Shown here: one piece after another, positions 52,201 to 63,906 of the stretch | How positions within the stretch are numbered: the stretch's first letter is position 1 | Layout of the letters: each line of letters opens with the position of its first letter | Translations under genes and position numbers: made by a program | Source: Aquibium microcysteis | GTDB lineage: Bacteria > Pseudomonadota > Alphaproteobacteria > Rhizobiales > Rhizobiaceae | Length of the DNA: 64,000 nt | Assembly: GCF_014495845.1 (NCBI RefSeq) | Contig: NZ_CP061080.1 | Location: forward strand, 2,035,001 to 2,099,000 | Direction: 5' to 3' | The notes under the pieces: model-generated | The model's input: only the letters and a program-made list of their open reading frames with translations | Database searches by the model: none | Told to the model about the DNA's origin: nothing

Positions 52201-52467
52201 CTAGCGATAGATGTCCGATCGGTGGCCGATCTCGACCACCAGGACGACGAGTGTCTTGTCCCTGATCTCGCAGACGAGGCGATAGTCGCCCACGCGATAG
52301 GACCAGTAGTTTTCGAGCGACGCGTGAAGCGCCTTCCCCAGGGTACGGGGATTGTCGAGCAGCGCTACACGGCCGCGCAGAAACTCCGCTATCCGCTTCG
52401 AGACCTGACGGTCGAGCTTGCGCAGCGACTTCTTCGCCGTATCGGAAAGCTCAATCGTCCAGGCCAA
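52201..52467 (-). CDS. RelE-family toxin inside the pca operon
   Basis: An 88-residue RelE-like mRNase: Leu-Asp-Arg-Gln-Val-Ser-Lys-Arg-Ile near residue 18 and the C-terminal Tyr-Arg-Val-Gly-Asp-Tyr-Arg-Leu-Val-Cys-Glu-Ile with Leu-Val-Val-Glu-Ile-Gly-His-Arg. The stop is 15 bp upstream of the pcaG start, and the toxin gene overlaps the antitoxin gene by 17 bp. Confidence 0.9.
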   Translation of the reverse strand: MAWTIELSDTAKKSLRKLDRQVSKRIAEFLRGRVALLDNPRTLGKALHASLENYWSYRVGDYRLVCEIRDKTLVVLVVEIGHRSDIYR

Positions 52468-52678
52468 GGTCGCGGATCACTTCTTCGAGTGGATAGGTCC
52501 TCTCCTCGCCGCGGCGGATGCGTTCCGAAACCTCGACCGCGGTGTAGTAGTCTTCCAGGTCGTCGAGCCCTTCGGTGATCAGCTGCCGCAGATAATAGGC
52601 CTTTGTCCGTCCGGTGCGGGCGGCGAGGGCATCCAGGCGGGCTTCGATTTCGGGTTCGAGGCGGATCGAGGTCGGCAT
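52451..52678 (-). CDS. RelB-family antitoxin inside the pca operon
   Basis: A 75-residue ribbon-helix-helix antitoxin (Thr-Ser-Ile-Arg-Leu-Glu-Pro-Glu-Ile and Gly-Arg-Thr-Lys-Ala-Tyr-Tyr-Leu-Arg). The C-terminal half is acidic. A perfect palindromic operator lies 13 bp upstream of the ATG, so the module carries its own promoter. Confidence 0.9.
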   Translation of the reverse strand: MPTSIRLEPEIEARLDALAARTGRTKAYYLRQLITEGLDDLEDYYTAVEVSERIRRGEERTYPLEEVIRDLGLDD

Positions 52679-52690
52679 GGCGAAGTCTCC

Positions 52691-52725
52691 GGCGTTGAAT
52701 ACATGTAGTCTATGTATTCAACGCC
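52691..52725. promoter_or_regulatory. Operator of the RelBE module
   Basis: Perfect 14-bp arms GGCGTTGAATACAT and ATGTATTCAACGCC with a 7-bp spacer, between pcaH and the antitoxin gene. It is a typical ribbon-helix-helix binding site and is AT-richer than its surroundings. Confidence 0.85.
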
Positions 52726-52740
52726 GTTCGGAATGGCGAA

Positions 52741-53499
52741 TCAATTCCCTTCCACGCGGTTCTCGAACATCGTCGAGCGGCGGCCGCGCAGCACGAGGTC
52801 GAACTTGTAGGCCATGGCGTCCATCGGGATCGTGTACTCCATGTCCAGCGGCGCGATCAGGCTCTCGATCGCCTCGCGGCTGGGGATGGTCGACACGATC
52901 GGGCACTTCCAGATCAGCGGGTCGCCCTCGAAATACATCTGCGTGATCAGGCGCTGCGCGAAGCCGTTGCCGAAGACCGAGAAATGGATGTGGCGCGGCC
53001 GCCAGTCGTTGACGCCGTTCGGCCAGGGATAGGGACCCGGCTTGATGGTGCGGAACGAGTAGGAGCCGTCCTCGCCGGTGATGGTCCGGCCGCAGCCGCC
53101 GAAATTCGGGTCGAGCGGCGCGAGATAGCCGTCCTTCTTGTGGCGGTAGCGGCCGCCCGCATTGGCCTGCCAGAACTCCACCAGCACGTTCGGCACGCCC
53201 CTGCCGCGCTCGTCGAGCACGCGCCCGTAGACGATGATGCGCTCGCCGATGGCGCTCTCGCCCGGCCTGGCGAAGTTCAGGATCAGGTCGTTGTCCAGCT
53301 CGCCGATAATGTTGTGGCCGAAGGTCGGTCCCGTGATCTCGCTGATGGTGTTGTCGAGCGACATCAGCGCCCGCTGCGGCGAGCGCAGCACCGAGGTCTT
53401 GTACTGCGGCGTGAATGCCGGCGGATGCCACTCGCGGTCGCGCTGGAAGAACGAGCCCGTCTCGGGCTTCTGGTTGGACAAGCCGTTGCTTGCGGTCAT
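52741..53499 (-). CDS. pcaH: Protocatechuate 3,4-dioxygenase beta subunit
   Basis: A 252-residue iron-binding subunit. The segments [15 protein letters not shown] and Arg-Pro-Arg-His-Ile-His-Phe-Ser carry the Tyr/His iron ligands. ATG 53499 overlaps the pcaC stop by 4 bp. Confidence 0.96.
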   Translation of the reverse strand: MTASNGLSNQKPETGSFFQRDREWHPPAFTPQYKTSVLRSPQRALMSLDNTISEITGPTFGHNIIGELDNDLILNFARPGESAIGERIIVYGRVLDERGRGVPNVLVEFWQANAGGRYRHKKDGYLAPLDPNFGGCGRTITGEDGSYSFRTIKPGPYPWPNGVNDWRPRHIHFSVFGNGFAQRLITQMYFEGDPLIWKCPIVSTIPSREAIESLIAPLDMEYTIPMDAMAYKFDLVLRGRRSTMFENRVEGN

Positions 53500-53897
53500 G
53501 TGCTGGCCTCCTCCATCTCGGCAAGGGTCTGTTTCACGATCTTGATCGCGTGGTTGGCGGCGGGGACGCCGGCATAGATGGCGACGTGCAGCATCGCCTC
53601 GCGGATGTCGTCCGGCGTCGCGCCGGTGTTGGCGGTAGCCCGCACATGCATCGCGACCTCGTCATGGTGGCCGAGGGCTGCCAGCAGGGCGAGCGTCACC
53701 ATCGAGCGCTCGCGCTTAGTCCAGTGCGGCCGCGACCAGACGTGGCCCCAGGCCGCTTCCGTGATGAGGTCCTGGAACGGTTCGTCGAAGGCAGTCTTCT
53801 TCGCCTGCGCCCGGTCGACATGGTCGTTGCCCAGCACGCTGCGGCGAGTCGCCATGCCCTCCTGGTAACGCGCGGATTTTGCTTCTTCGTCGGCCAC
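53496..53897 (-). CDS. pcaC: 4-carboxymuconolactone decarboxylase PcaC
   Basis: A 133-residue AhpD-like protein with no redox Cys pair, as expected for PcaC: Gly-His-Val-Trp ... Leu-Ala-Ala-Leu-Gly-His-His-Asp-Glu. GTG 53897 has GGGAGG 6 bp upstream. First gene of the pcaCHGB operon, divergent from pcaQ. Confidence 0.92.
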   Translation of the reverse strand: MADEEAKSARYQEGMATRRSVLGNDHVDRAQAKKTAFDEPFQDLITEAAWGHVWSRPHWTKRERSMVTLALLAALGHHDEVAMHVRATANTGATPDDIREAMLHVAIYAGVPAANHAIKIVKQTLAEMEEAST

Positions 53898-54000
53898 AGA
53901 ATCCTCCCGTGGGGCTGTCAGTGTATACATAGCAGGGGCCCGCTGTTAAGAATAATCCGGATTTCGGTGGAACCGATAATTTTTCCGGTATGGTTCAGCC

Positions 54001-57129
<3,129 letters not shown>

Positions 57130-57160
57130 CGGGGCGACCCGTGCCGCGGCGCCGGAGACG

Positions 57161-58195
57161 TCACGCGATGGCGAGCCCGCGCGCGTCCCTGAACGACACA
57201 AGGCGCCGCGCCTTCTCGTCCCACAGAACGAGCCGGACGCATTTCAGGCTATCGAGCAGCGTGATCCGGCCCATGTCGCGCAGTTCGGGATGGTCGCGGA
57301 GCACTTCGGGCAGGCGGTAGAACGGGATCTTCGCCGCGAGGTGGTGGACGTGGTGGATGCCGATGTTGCCGGTGAACCAGCGCAGCACCGGCGGGAGATC
57401 ATAATGCGAACTGCCGTGCAGGGCCGCGTGCTGGAAGCTCCACTCGCCCTCCTCCGACCAGTGCGTTTCCTCGAACTGGTGCTGGACGTAGAACAGCCAC
57501 ACGCCCGCCGTCGCCGCCATCAGCGTGATCGGCACCTGCACCACGAGGAACGGAACCAGGCCGACCAGCCAGATCATCGCCGCGACCGGAACGGCGATGG
57601 CGAGATTGGTGGCGATGGTCGAGACCCAGGGCTGCGCGCCGGCGCGCATCAGGCCGATGGGCAGACGGTACTGGCACAGGAACAGCCAGGCCGGGCCGAG
57701 ACCGAACATCACCACCGGGTGGCGGTAGAGGCGGTAGCGCAAGCGCCCGAACCGGGACAGCGCCTGATATTCCCGCACCGTCAGCGTGTCGACGTCGCCG
57801 ATGCCGCGCCGGTCGAGATTGCCGGCCGACGCATGATGCACGGCGTGGGTGCGGCGCCAGTAATCATAGGGCGTCAGGGTGAAGACGCCGAGGATTCGCC
57901 CGGTCCAGTCGTTGAGGCCGCGCTGCGCAAACAGCGTTCCATGGCCGCAATCATGCTGCAGGATGAACAGCCGCACCAGGAGGCCGGCGGCGGGAATGGT
58001 CAGAACCAGGCCCCACCAGTGGCCGTCGAGCACCGCGACAGCCGCGAGCGCCCAAAGCCCGACAAAAGGGATGGCCGTCACCGCGATTTCGAACCAGCTG
58101 CGCAATGCGCTCGGCTCGCGATACTTCGCCAGGAGCAGGCTCCAGGACGGCTTTCTGCTCTGCTGTTCGGGGGCGTCGGCAAGGATTGCAGTCAC
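57161..58195 (-). CDS. Fatty acid desaturase
   Basis: A 344-residue membrane-bound di-iron desaturase. The three histidine boxes are His-Asp-Cys-Gly-His (81-85), His-Ala-Val-His-His (117-121) and His-His-Val-His-His (281-285). Four hydrophobic stretches fit the family. GTG 58195 has GGAG 5 bp upstream. It follows the cold-shock gene on the same strand but a terminator separates them. Cold-induced membrane fluidity is a plausible role. Confidence 0.9.
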   Translation of the reverse strand: MTAILADAPEQQSRKPSWSLLLAKYREPSALRSWFEIAVTAIPFVGLWALAAVAVLDGHWWGLVLTIPAAGLLVRLFILQHDCGHGTLFAQRGLNDWTGRILGVFTLTPYDYWRRTHAVHHASAGNLDRRGIGDVDTLTVREYQALSRFGRLRYRLYRHPVVMFGLGPAWLFLCQYRLPIGLMRAGAQPWVSTIATNLAIAVPVAAMIWLVGLVPFLVVQVPITLMAATAGVWLFYVQHQFEETHWSEEGEWSFQHAALHGSSHYDLPPVLRWFTGNIGIHHVHHLAAKIPFYRLPEVLRDHPELRDMGRITLLDSLKCVRLVLWDEKARRLVSFRDARGLAIA

Positions 58196-58322
58196 ATTGT
58201 CTCCGGATTCTCGAAAGGGAAGGCGAACACTCGACCGCGGAAGGCCGGCATTCGGGGAGGAGCGATGGCGGGAGCCCATGCCCGGAGCCGCGCCGAATCA
58301 CTCCCGGCGGCCCCTCCATAGC

Positions 58323-58347
58323 AAAAAGGCCGGGCGCTAGCCCGACC
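58323..58347 (-). terminator. Rho-independent terminator of the cold-shock gene
   Basis: On the minus strand, GGTCGGGC-TAGC-GCCCGGCC is followed by five T residues, 61 bp after the csp stop. Confidence 0.8.
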
Positions 58348-58407
58348 TCTCAGTTCACCTCGACGTTCCGTGCCAGTTCATCCGTGGTCACGGAACGGAA
58401 GTGCGAT

Positions 58408-58617
58408 TTATGCCGCCTGGAGATTTTCCGCGGCGTTCTTGCCCGAGCGCTTGTCGCGGACGACTTCGAAGCTGAGCTTCTGGCCTTCCACGATCGTGCG
58501 CATGCCGGCACGCTCGACGGCGGAGATATGGACGAACACGTCCTGAGCGCCGTCCTCGGGCTGGATGAAGCCGAAGCCCTTGGTGGCGTTGAAGAACTTT
58601 ACGGTGCCAATGGTCAT
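58408..58617 (-). CDS. Cold-shock protein (CspA family)
   Basis: A 69-residue single CSD protein: Gly-Thr-Val-Lys-Phe-Phe-Asn ... Lys-Gly-Phe-Gly-Phe-Ile (RNP1) and Asp-Val-Phe-Val-His-Ile (RNP2), an RNA chaperone. A 5' leader of about 140 nt between promoter and ATG fits cold-shock regulation at the mRNA level. ATG 58617 has GGAAA upstream. Confidence 0.95.
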   Translation of the reverse strand: MTIGTVKFFNATKGFGFIQPEDGAQDVFVHISAVERAGMRTIVEGQKLSFEVVRDKRSGKNAAENLQAA

Positions 58618-58762
58618 GACGATTTCCTTTCAATCGGTCACGTTTGAAGACTTGCCGCACCGAATGCACGGCAATGTCCAGAGATCGACTTTGAGCGGGA
58701 AGATCGTCCGTGGTGCGTCGCCGCACCGAAAAACAAAGTTCAACAACAAGATCGATGGGCTC

Positions 58763-58791
58763 TACATAGGGGCAATCGGTGTCCGAAACAA
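58763..58791 (-). promoter_or_regulatory. Promoter of the cold-shock gene
   Basis: On the minus strand, -35 TTGTTT (58786-58791) and -10 TATGTA (58763-58768) are 17 bp apart, giving a 5' leader of about 140 nt. The rest of the gap up to 59169 shows no gene I can support. Confidence 0.55.
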
Positions 58792-59169
58792 GGCAAGGAC
58801 CGAACCGAGCGCGAGAAATTTCGCCCGGCGTCCTGCGAGTGGCATAAACGAGATCCAAAGAATCCTTGTCCGACAAGAGGAAAGAGGCGGTCGCCCGCTC
58901 CGCGTCGGGGGATGCGCGCTGATAGTTCAGGGGTCAGCCGAAGGTAACATGCGACTTGCCAGGTCCCGATCCCAAGGGAGATTATGCAAGCGCAAAACTG
59001 GTCGCGCCTGCGATGCACGACACCAAAACCAACCGAATCCGATACGCCAGCGGACGTCGGCAATCCCCTTCACGGAGGAGTCGAGCGTCGGCCCGAAGGC
59101 CAAGGAAAGGGTCGTCGCAGGTCAAAATTCTGTATTGCTTCAGGAGCACTGTGGAGACCTGTTCGCCGG

Positions 59170-59715
59170 CTAGCCAGCCGGCGGCAGTCGGTTCTCGGCT
59201 CGTTCAGCCTCAAGTATCTCGATCGCCTTGGCTTGCAGGGCAGCGCCAAAATCCGCAGGTACGAGCTCGCTGGCCCGAAGATCGATGATAGCTGGCTGGA
59301 AGGTGAACCAGAACCGACGAATTCGCTGCTCATAGGTAAAGAAATTCTCCACTCGGCACAACATGCTTTCGTGGCACTTAACCATGTCATCAAGGATTTC
59401 GGTTGCAACAACGATCGTCGGGAGCGCCGATTTCTCTTCAAGGAACTTCTTCACGAGATCGGCGTGAAATTGCAGGGAATTGTTGCTCTTGAGCGCGATG
59501 CCATGTTCAGACTGGTATTGCTGGGCAAGGGTCATGGCCGGCAGTACCTCCCCACCGTATCGCGCCTCAAAACTCTTAGAAAGATTAGAGAATATCGCCA
59601 CGCCCGAGAAGTATTCGAAAGCCGCGACGACCACCACTATCGTTGCAACGATCGACCCGAAAAATTGGAATCCGGAGGCGATCCGGGACACGGGACCTTT
59701 TTTTTCGTTCGCCAT
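59170..59715 (-). CDS. Unknown membrane-anchored protein, AT-richer than its surroundings
   Basis: A 181-residue protein with a short Lys-rich N-terminus (Met-Ala-Asn-Glu-Lys-Lys), one transmembrane helix at about 17-38 and a helical soluble domain of about 140 residues containing two Cys (in Lys-Cys-His-Glu and Leu-Cys-Arg-Val). I do not recognise a family. Its composition differs clearly from its neighbours, which suggests horizontal transfer. It stands alone. Confidence 0.6.
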   Translation of the reverse strand: MANEKKGPVSRIASGFQFFGSIVATIVVVVAAFEYFSGVAIFSNLSKSFEARYGGEVLPAMTLAQQYQSEHGIALKSNNSLQFHADLVKKFLEEKSALPTIVVATEILDDMVKCHESMLCRVENFFTYEQRIRRFWFTFQPAIIDLRASELVPADFGAALQAKAIEILEAERAENRLPPAG

Positions 59716-59887
59716 GTCTACCGGCCTCTACTTCTCCTGGACCCCACAGCAATTAGGGCATGTCATGCATATATCATTCATAGGCTTGTCCGGCCCAGCA
59801 TGAGCGAAATCTAATGAAACTGCGATTCCAATGCAGAAGAAAACCGCCCGCAACATGAAAGCTCCGTCTTCAACTAGTCGCGAGTGC

Positions 59888-59925
59888 TCATGATATCATT
59901 ACGCACATGATATTCATATCATGTG
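59888..59925. promoter_or_regulatory. Two adjacent AT-rich palindromes in the 316-bp gap 59716-60031
   Basis: CTCATGATATCATT (59887-59900) and a 22-bp palindrome with 10-bp arms CACATGATAT / ATATCATGTG (59904-59925). Both share the core ATGATAT, so they may be a pair of repressor sites. No gene starts nearby on either strand except the unknown membrane gene about 170 bp away. Confidence 0.6.
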
Positions 59926-60031
59926 GGAGCCGTCTTGGAAATAGTACTTACGATCTCAATAAGGCATCACGACGTCAAAGAATAAGGGGCGGACAACCGC
60001 CCGCCCCTCCCGTCCGCGAGGATGCAGGATC

Positions 60032-61006
60032 CTACTGGATCGCCTTGTCGGTGATGGCGGTGGTGTAGGCGCCTTCGGCCGGCTTGGAGATGATCTTCTG
60101 GTCGAGGAGCGCCTTGGCGGTGCGCTCGTAGGCATCGACGATCAGCTTGCCGTCGGCATTGTCGATGAGCTTGGCGACCTCGCCCATCATGCGCTTCTGG
60201 TGATTCTCGTCCTGGCCGCCATTGTCGACCACGATCTCGCCGGCTTCGTCGGGGTTTTCGGCGGCGTATTTCCAGCCCTTCATGGAGGCGCGCACGAAGC
60301 GGACCATCTTGTCCTCGAAGGCCGGGTCGGCGAGCTTGTCCTGCAGGACGTAGAGGCCGTCCTCGAGCAGGTCGTTGCCCATGGCCGAGTAGTTGAACAC
60401 GATCAGGTCTTCCGGCTTGTACCCGGCGTCGATCAGCTGCCAGTACTCGTTGTAGGTCATGACCGAGATGCAGTCGGCCTGCTTCTGGATCAGCGGCTGC
60501 ACGTCGAAGCTCTGCTTCAGCACGGTGACGCCGTCGGCGCCGCCTTCGGTCGACAGGCCGAGCTTGTTCATCCAGGCGTAGAACGGATATTCGTTGCCGA
60601 AGAACCAGACGCCGAGCGTATGGCCCTTGAAGTCGGCCTCGGTCTTCACCGGCCCGTCGGCGGGACAGACGAGCTGCATGCCGGCCTTCTTGAAGGGCTG
60701 GGCGATGTTGACGAGGTTCACGCCCTTGTCGCGCGCGGCGAGCGCCGCCGCCATCCAGGTCACGATCACGTCGGCGCCGCCGCCGGCGATCACCTGCTCG
60801 GGCGCGATGTCGGGACCGCCCGGCTTGATCGTCACGTCGAGGTTCTCCTCCTCGTAGAAGCCCTTCTCCTTCGCGACGAAATAGCCGGCGAACTGCGCCT
60901 GCGTCACCCACTTCAGCTGCAGCGTCACCGCGTCGGCGGCCATGGCCATGTGCGAAGCGGCAAGCGACAGCGCGCCGGCCAGCATGGAAACGATCGTCTT
61001 CTTCAT
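60032..61006 (-). CDS. ABC transporter substrate-binding protein (NMT1/THI5-like)
   Basis: A 324-residue periplasmic binding protein with a signal peptide (cleavage after Ala-Met-Ala near 23). The segments Leu-Lys-Trp-Val-Thr-Gln-Ala-Gln-Phe-Ala-Gly-Tyr and Gly-Gly-Pro-Asp-Ile-Ala-Pro belong to the THI5/pyrimidine-type branch. ATG 61006 has AGAGGGAT upstream. Last gene of the importer operon. Confidence 0.92.
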   Translation of the reverse strand: MKKTIVSMLAGALSLAASHMAMAADAVTLQLKWVTQAQFAGYFVAKEKGFYEEENLDVTIKPGGPDIAPEQVIAGGGADVIVTWMAAALAARDKGVNLVNIAQPFKKAGMQLVCPADGPVKTEADFKGHTLGVWFFGNEYPFYAWMNKLGLSTEGGADGVTVLKQSFDVQPLIQKQADCISVMTYNEYWQLIDAGYKPEDLIVFNYSAMGNDLLEDGLYVLQDKLADPAFEDKMVRFVRASMKGWKYAAENPDEAGEIVVDNGGQDENHQKRMMGEVAKLIDNADGKLIVDAYERTAKALLDQKIISKPAEGAYTTAITDKAIQ

Positions 61007-61029
61007 GTTTTTATCCCTCTGAAGTTTGT

Positions 61030-62154
61030 CTATCCACCACGGACAGACGGATGCCAGAACGTTGCGGCCCTTTCGATCAGGGCCAGAACTCCGTAGAAGA
61101 TCGACCCCGCCAGCGCGGCGACGGCGATCTCCGCCCACACCATGTCGACGTTCATCCTGCCGACTTCGGTGGAGATGCGGAAGCCCATTCCCACCACCGG
61201 CGTGCCGAAGAATTCCGCGACGATAGCGCCGATCAGCGCCAGTGTGGAGTTGATTTTGAGCGCGTTGAAGATGAACGGGGCTGCGGCAGGCAGCCGCAGC
61301 TTCCACAGCGTCTGCCAATAGCCGGCCGCATAGGTGCGCATCAGGTCGCGCTCCATCGCGCCGGCGGCGGCGAGGCCCGCGACGGTGTTCACCAGCATCG
61401 GGAAGAAGGTCATGATGACGACCACCGCCGCCTTCGACGGCCAGTCGAAGCCGAACCACATCACCATGATGGGCGCGACGCCGATGATCGGCAGCGCCGA
61501 GACCATGTTGCCGATCGGCATCAGGCCGCGTCGCAGGAACAGGTAGCGGTCGGCGAGGATGGCGACCGCGAAGCCGGCGCCGCATCCCAGCACGTAGCCC
61601 GCCAGCACGGCCTTGAAAATCGTCTGCTGCACGTCCGCCGCCAGGATCGGCAGCGAACTGGCGATGCGAAGGCCGATCAGCGACGGCGGCGGCAGCAGGA
61701 TGAACGGGATGCCGGCACCGCGCACGATCGCCTCCCACAGGATCAGCAGCCAGACGCCGAAGAGGGCCGGCACGAGGAGCCGGACGAGGATGTCGAGGCC
61801 GCGGGCACGGGGCCGCATCCGCGACAGCACGGTCACCAGCCGCCAGGCGAGGAGCCAGGCGGCGCAGAGCAACGCGAAGAACGACGCCGTCGCCCCGCCC
61901 TCGTTGCCGGCGATCGCCGCGATCAGCAGCCAGGCGGCAGCATGCACGGCGATGAAGAGCAGCGCGGCTTCGAGGACCGCGGCGAGACGCAGGAGCGGCA
62001 CGAGCGCGCCGGCCGCGAGGAGCGCGAGGATGGGCCACGCCGTGCCATAGGCGGCGCCCGCGTCCGTCACGACGACCGGCAGGCTGAGCAGCGCCACGGC
62101 GCAGAGGATGAGCGCGAGGATGGACTGCCAGGGGAGGATGCGGAGGAACGTCAT
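61030..62154 (-). CDS. ABC transporter permease with an extra N-terminal membrane region
   Basis: A 374-residue permease. The C-terminal ~250 residues are a TauC/SsuC-type domain with its EAA loop; the N-terminal ~120 residues add four or so helices not found in the usual 250-290-residue family. It works with the second permease (62594) and the binding protein. Start ATG 62154. Confidence 0.88.
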   Translation of the reverse strand: MTFLRILPWQSILALILCAVALLSLPVVVTDAGAAYGTAWPILALLAAGALVPLLRLAAVLEAALLFIAVHAAAWLLIAAIAGNEGGATASFFALLCAAWLLAWRLVTVLSRMRPRARGLDILVRLLVPALFGVWLLILWEAIVRGAGIPFILLPPPSLIGLRIASSLPILAADVQQTIFKAVLAGYVLGCGAGFAVAILADRYLFLRRGLMPIGNMVSALPIIGVAPIMVMWFGFDWPSKAAVVVIMTFFPMLVNTVAGLAAAGAMERDLMRTYAAGYWQTLWKLRLPAAAPFIFNALKINSTLALIGAIVAEFFGTPVVGMGFRISTEVGRMNVDMVWAEIAVAALAGSIFYGVLALIERAATFWHPSVRGG

Positions 62155-62305
62155 GACGTGACGCTCGGGGTGGGAGAGGATTGCGGGGTCCTGCCCACTG
62201 GACAATCGGGCGTTGCCGAAGACGTCGCCTTTGCGCCGGCTGATACACCACATCCTGAAGCGGAGCCCTCAGGCCTTGGCGCCACATTCTCAGGCCTTGG
62301 CGCCG

Positions 62306-62508
62306 TACCCCCACCCCTTACCCTGCAGGGGCGAGCCACTCGTCTCGCCCGTCCTTCGGACCCCCTCAAGGGGGAGGGGGACTTGAGACGCCTGCGCCTT
62401 GTTCTCCTTTGTGGGGACGTGAGACGCCGGCGACCCCCTCCCCCTTGTGGGGGTCCGAAGGACGGGCGAGACGAGTGGCTCGCCCCTGCAGGGTAACGGG
62501 TGGGGGTA
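62306..62508. repeat. ~203-bp inverted repeat (family D) between the two permease genes
   Basis: Arms of about 75 bp, from TACCCCCACCCCTTACCCTG to the complementary end CAGGGTAACGGGTGGGGGTA, match with only a few differences. They include GGGGCGAGCCACTCGTCTCG and CCGTCCTTCGGACCCCC. The whole could form a long hairpin. The gap 62155-62593 holds nothing else I can support. Confidence 0.9.
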
Positions 62509-62593
62509 GCGGCGCTGACCATCGTACCGTCCAGAGCCACCGTCCCTCCGCCAACTCCCACTATCCTGCCGCCCAGACGCGCCATCACCCCGC

Positions 62594-63475
62594 TCATGCC
62601 GGCCGCCCTCCCATCATCCGCTCCGTGATCCGACCGGCCGCCCCCACGAGGCTGACCAGCAGCACCGCGACCACCGAGCCGGCCACCAGCGCGGCGAACA
62701 TGTCGATGGTCTGGCTGTAGTAGGACCCGCTGAGGAGCTTGGAGCCGATGCCGGCGACGGCACCCGTCGGCAGTTCGCCGACGATGGCGCCGACGAGGCT
62801 CGCGGCCACCGCGACCTTCATCGAGGCGAAGAGGAACGGGACCGAGGCCGGCACGCGCAGCTTCCAGAACACCTGCGATGGGCTGGCGTGATAGGTGTGC
62901 ATGAGATCGAGATGGGTGAGCTCGGGCGAGCGCAGGCCCTTCACCATGCCGACGGCGACGGGGAAGAACGACAGATAGGTCGAGATCAGCGCCTTTGGGA
63001 TCAGCCCGGTGATGCCCACGGCGGCGAGCACCACGATGATCATCGGCGCCAGCGCCAGGATCGGGATCGTCTGCGAGGTGATGATCCAGGGCATCAGCGA
63101 CCGGTCGAGCGTGACGACGTGGACGATGCCGACCGCGATCGCGATTCCGAGGATGGTGCCGAAGGCGAAGCCGAGCACGGTGGACGAGAGCGTCACGGCG
63201 GCGTGGTAGACGAGGCTGCGGCTCGACGAGACCTTCCGGAAGAAGGTGTTCTCGACGAAGTTCGTCGCCACCTGGTGCGGTGCCGGCAGGGTCGGCTTGG
63301 GCTGGGACATGGTCTTGACCACGAATTCCCACGTCGTCGGCGTCTCGCCTGCCCGGCGGTCGAGATCGCGCTGGAACGGCGCGTTCATGGCATAGGCGCC
63401 GACATACCAGGCCACGACGATGGCGGCGAGGATGGCGGTGACGGGGATGATCTTGTCGATGAGACGGTCGGTCAT
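62594..63475 (-). CDS. ABC transporter permease
   Basis: A 293-residue TauC/SsuC-type permease with about six to seven helices and an EAA-like loop (His-Thr-Tyr-His-Ala-Ser-Pro-Ser-Gln). ATG 63475 overlaps the stop of the DUF559 gene by 4 bp. The ATPase of this importer is not in the window; it probably lies beyond the right edge. Confidence 0.9.
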   Translation of the reverse strand: MTDRLIDKIIPVTAILAAIVVAWYVGAYAMNAPFQRDLDRRAGETPTTWEFVVKTMSQPKPTLPAPHQVATNFVENTFFRKVSSSRSLVYHAAVTLSSTVLGFAFGTILGIAIAVGIVHVVTLDRSLMPWIITSQTIPILALAPMIIVVLAAVGITGLIPKALISTYLSFFPVAVGMVKGLRSPELTHLDLMHTYHASPSQVFWKLRVPASVPFLFASMKVAVAASLVGAIVGELPTGAVAGIGSKLLSGSYYSQTIDMFAALVAGSVVAVLLVSLVGAAGRITERMMGGRPA

Positions 63476-63903
63476 GGGTGGCACCGATCCCCCTCCCCCT
63501 TGTGGGGAGGGGTTAGGGGTGGGGGTAGCAGCGCGTCGTCCATGAGCCCGAGTTCGCGCAGAATCTCCGCGAGGCACCCGTCGAACGCCGATGCCAATTC
63601 ACCTGTATTCAGATGAACAACCCGGTAGCCTTGGCTCGCCAGCCACGCGTCGCGCTTGCGATCCCGGTCGATACCTTCCGGCGTGAAATGGTGTTCGCCG
63701 TCGATTTCGACGACCAGCCGATGCTCATGAACGACGAAATCGACGATGAACGGACCAAGGGGAGCCTGACGCCGTACGTGGATGCCATAGAGCCTGCGAA
63801 ACTGGCGAAGCTCGGACCAGAGTCGCCGCTCGCCCTCGGTCATGTTTCGCCGCAGGCGTCGCGCACGTACCCTCGTGATGGGATTGATCGAACTCGGCGA
63901 CAT
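63472..63903 (-). CDS. DUF559 endonuclease-domain protein bracketed by inverted repeats
   Basis: A 143-residue DUF559/PD-(D/E)xK (Vsr-like fold) protein: Met-Thr-Glu-Gly-Glu-Arg-Arg-Leu-Trp at the N-terminus, then Phe-Ile-Val-Asp-Phe ... Val-Val-Glu-Ile-Asp-Gly-Glu-His-His, which holds the Asp and Glu-x-Asp metal ligands. The last ~17 residues (Pro-rich, ending His-Pro) are translated from the repeat at 63487-63527. The start lies at the edge of the opposite copy; ATG 63903 is preferred to GTG 63915. The stop overlaps the permease start (ATGA). Confidence 0.88.
   Translation of the reverse strand: MSPSSINPITRVRARRLRRNMTEGERRLWSELRQFRRLYGIHVRRQAPLGPFIVDFVVHEHRLVVEIDGEHHFTPEGIDRDRKRDAWLASQGYRVVHLNTGELASAFDGCLAEILRELGLMDDALLPPPLTPPHKGEGDRCHP
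63487..63527. repeat. Inverted repeat, left arm around the DUF559 gene
   Basis: ATCCCCCTCCCCCTTGTGGG followed by GAGGGGTTAGGGGTGGGGGT. It matches the reverse complement of 63907-63947 with one or two differences and overlaps the 3' end of the DUF559 gene. Confidence 0.85.
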
Positions 63904-63906
63904 CAG

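Noticed and set aside
58740..59063. 107-codon frame on the minus strand upstream of the cold-shock gene
   Set aside because: It contains the csp promoter, has no ribosome-binding site and shows no family features.
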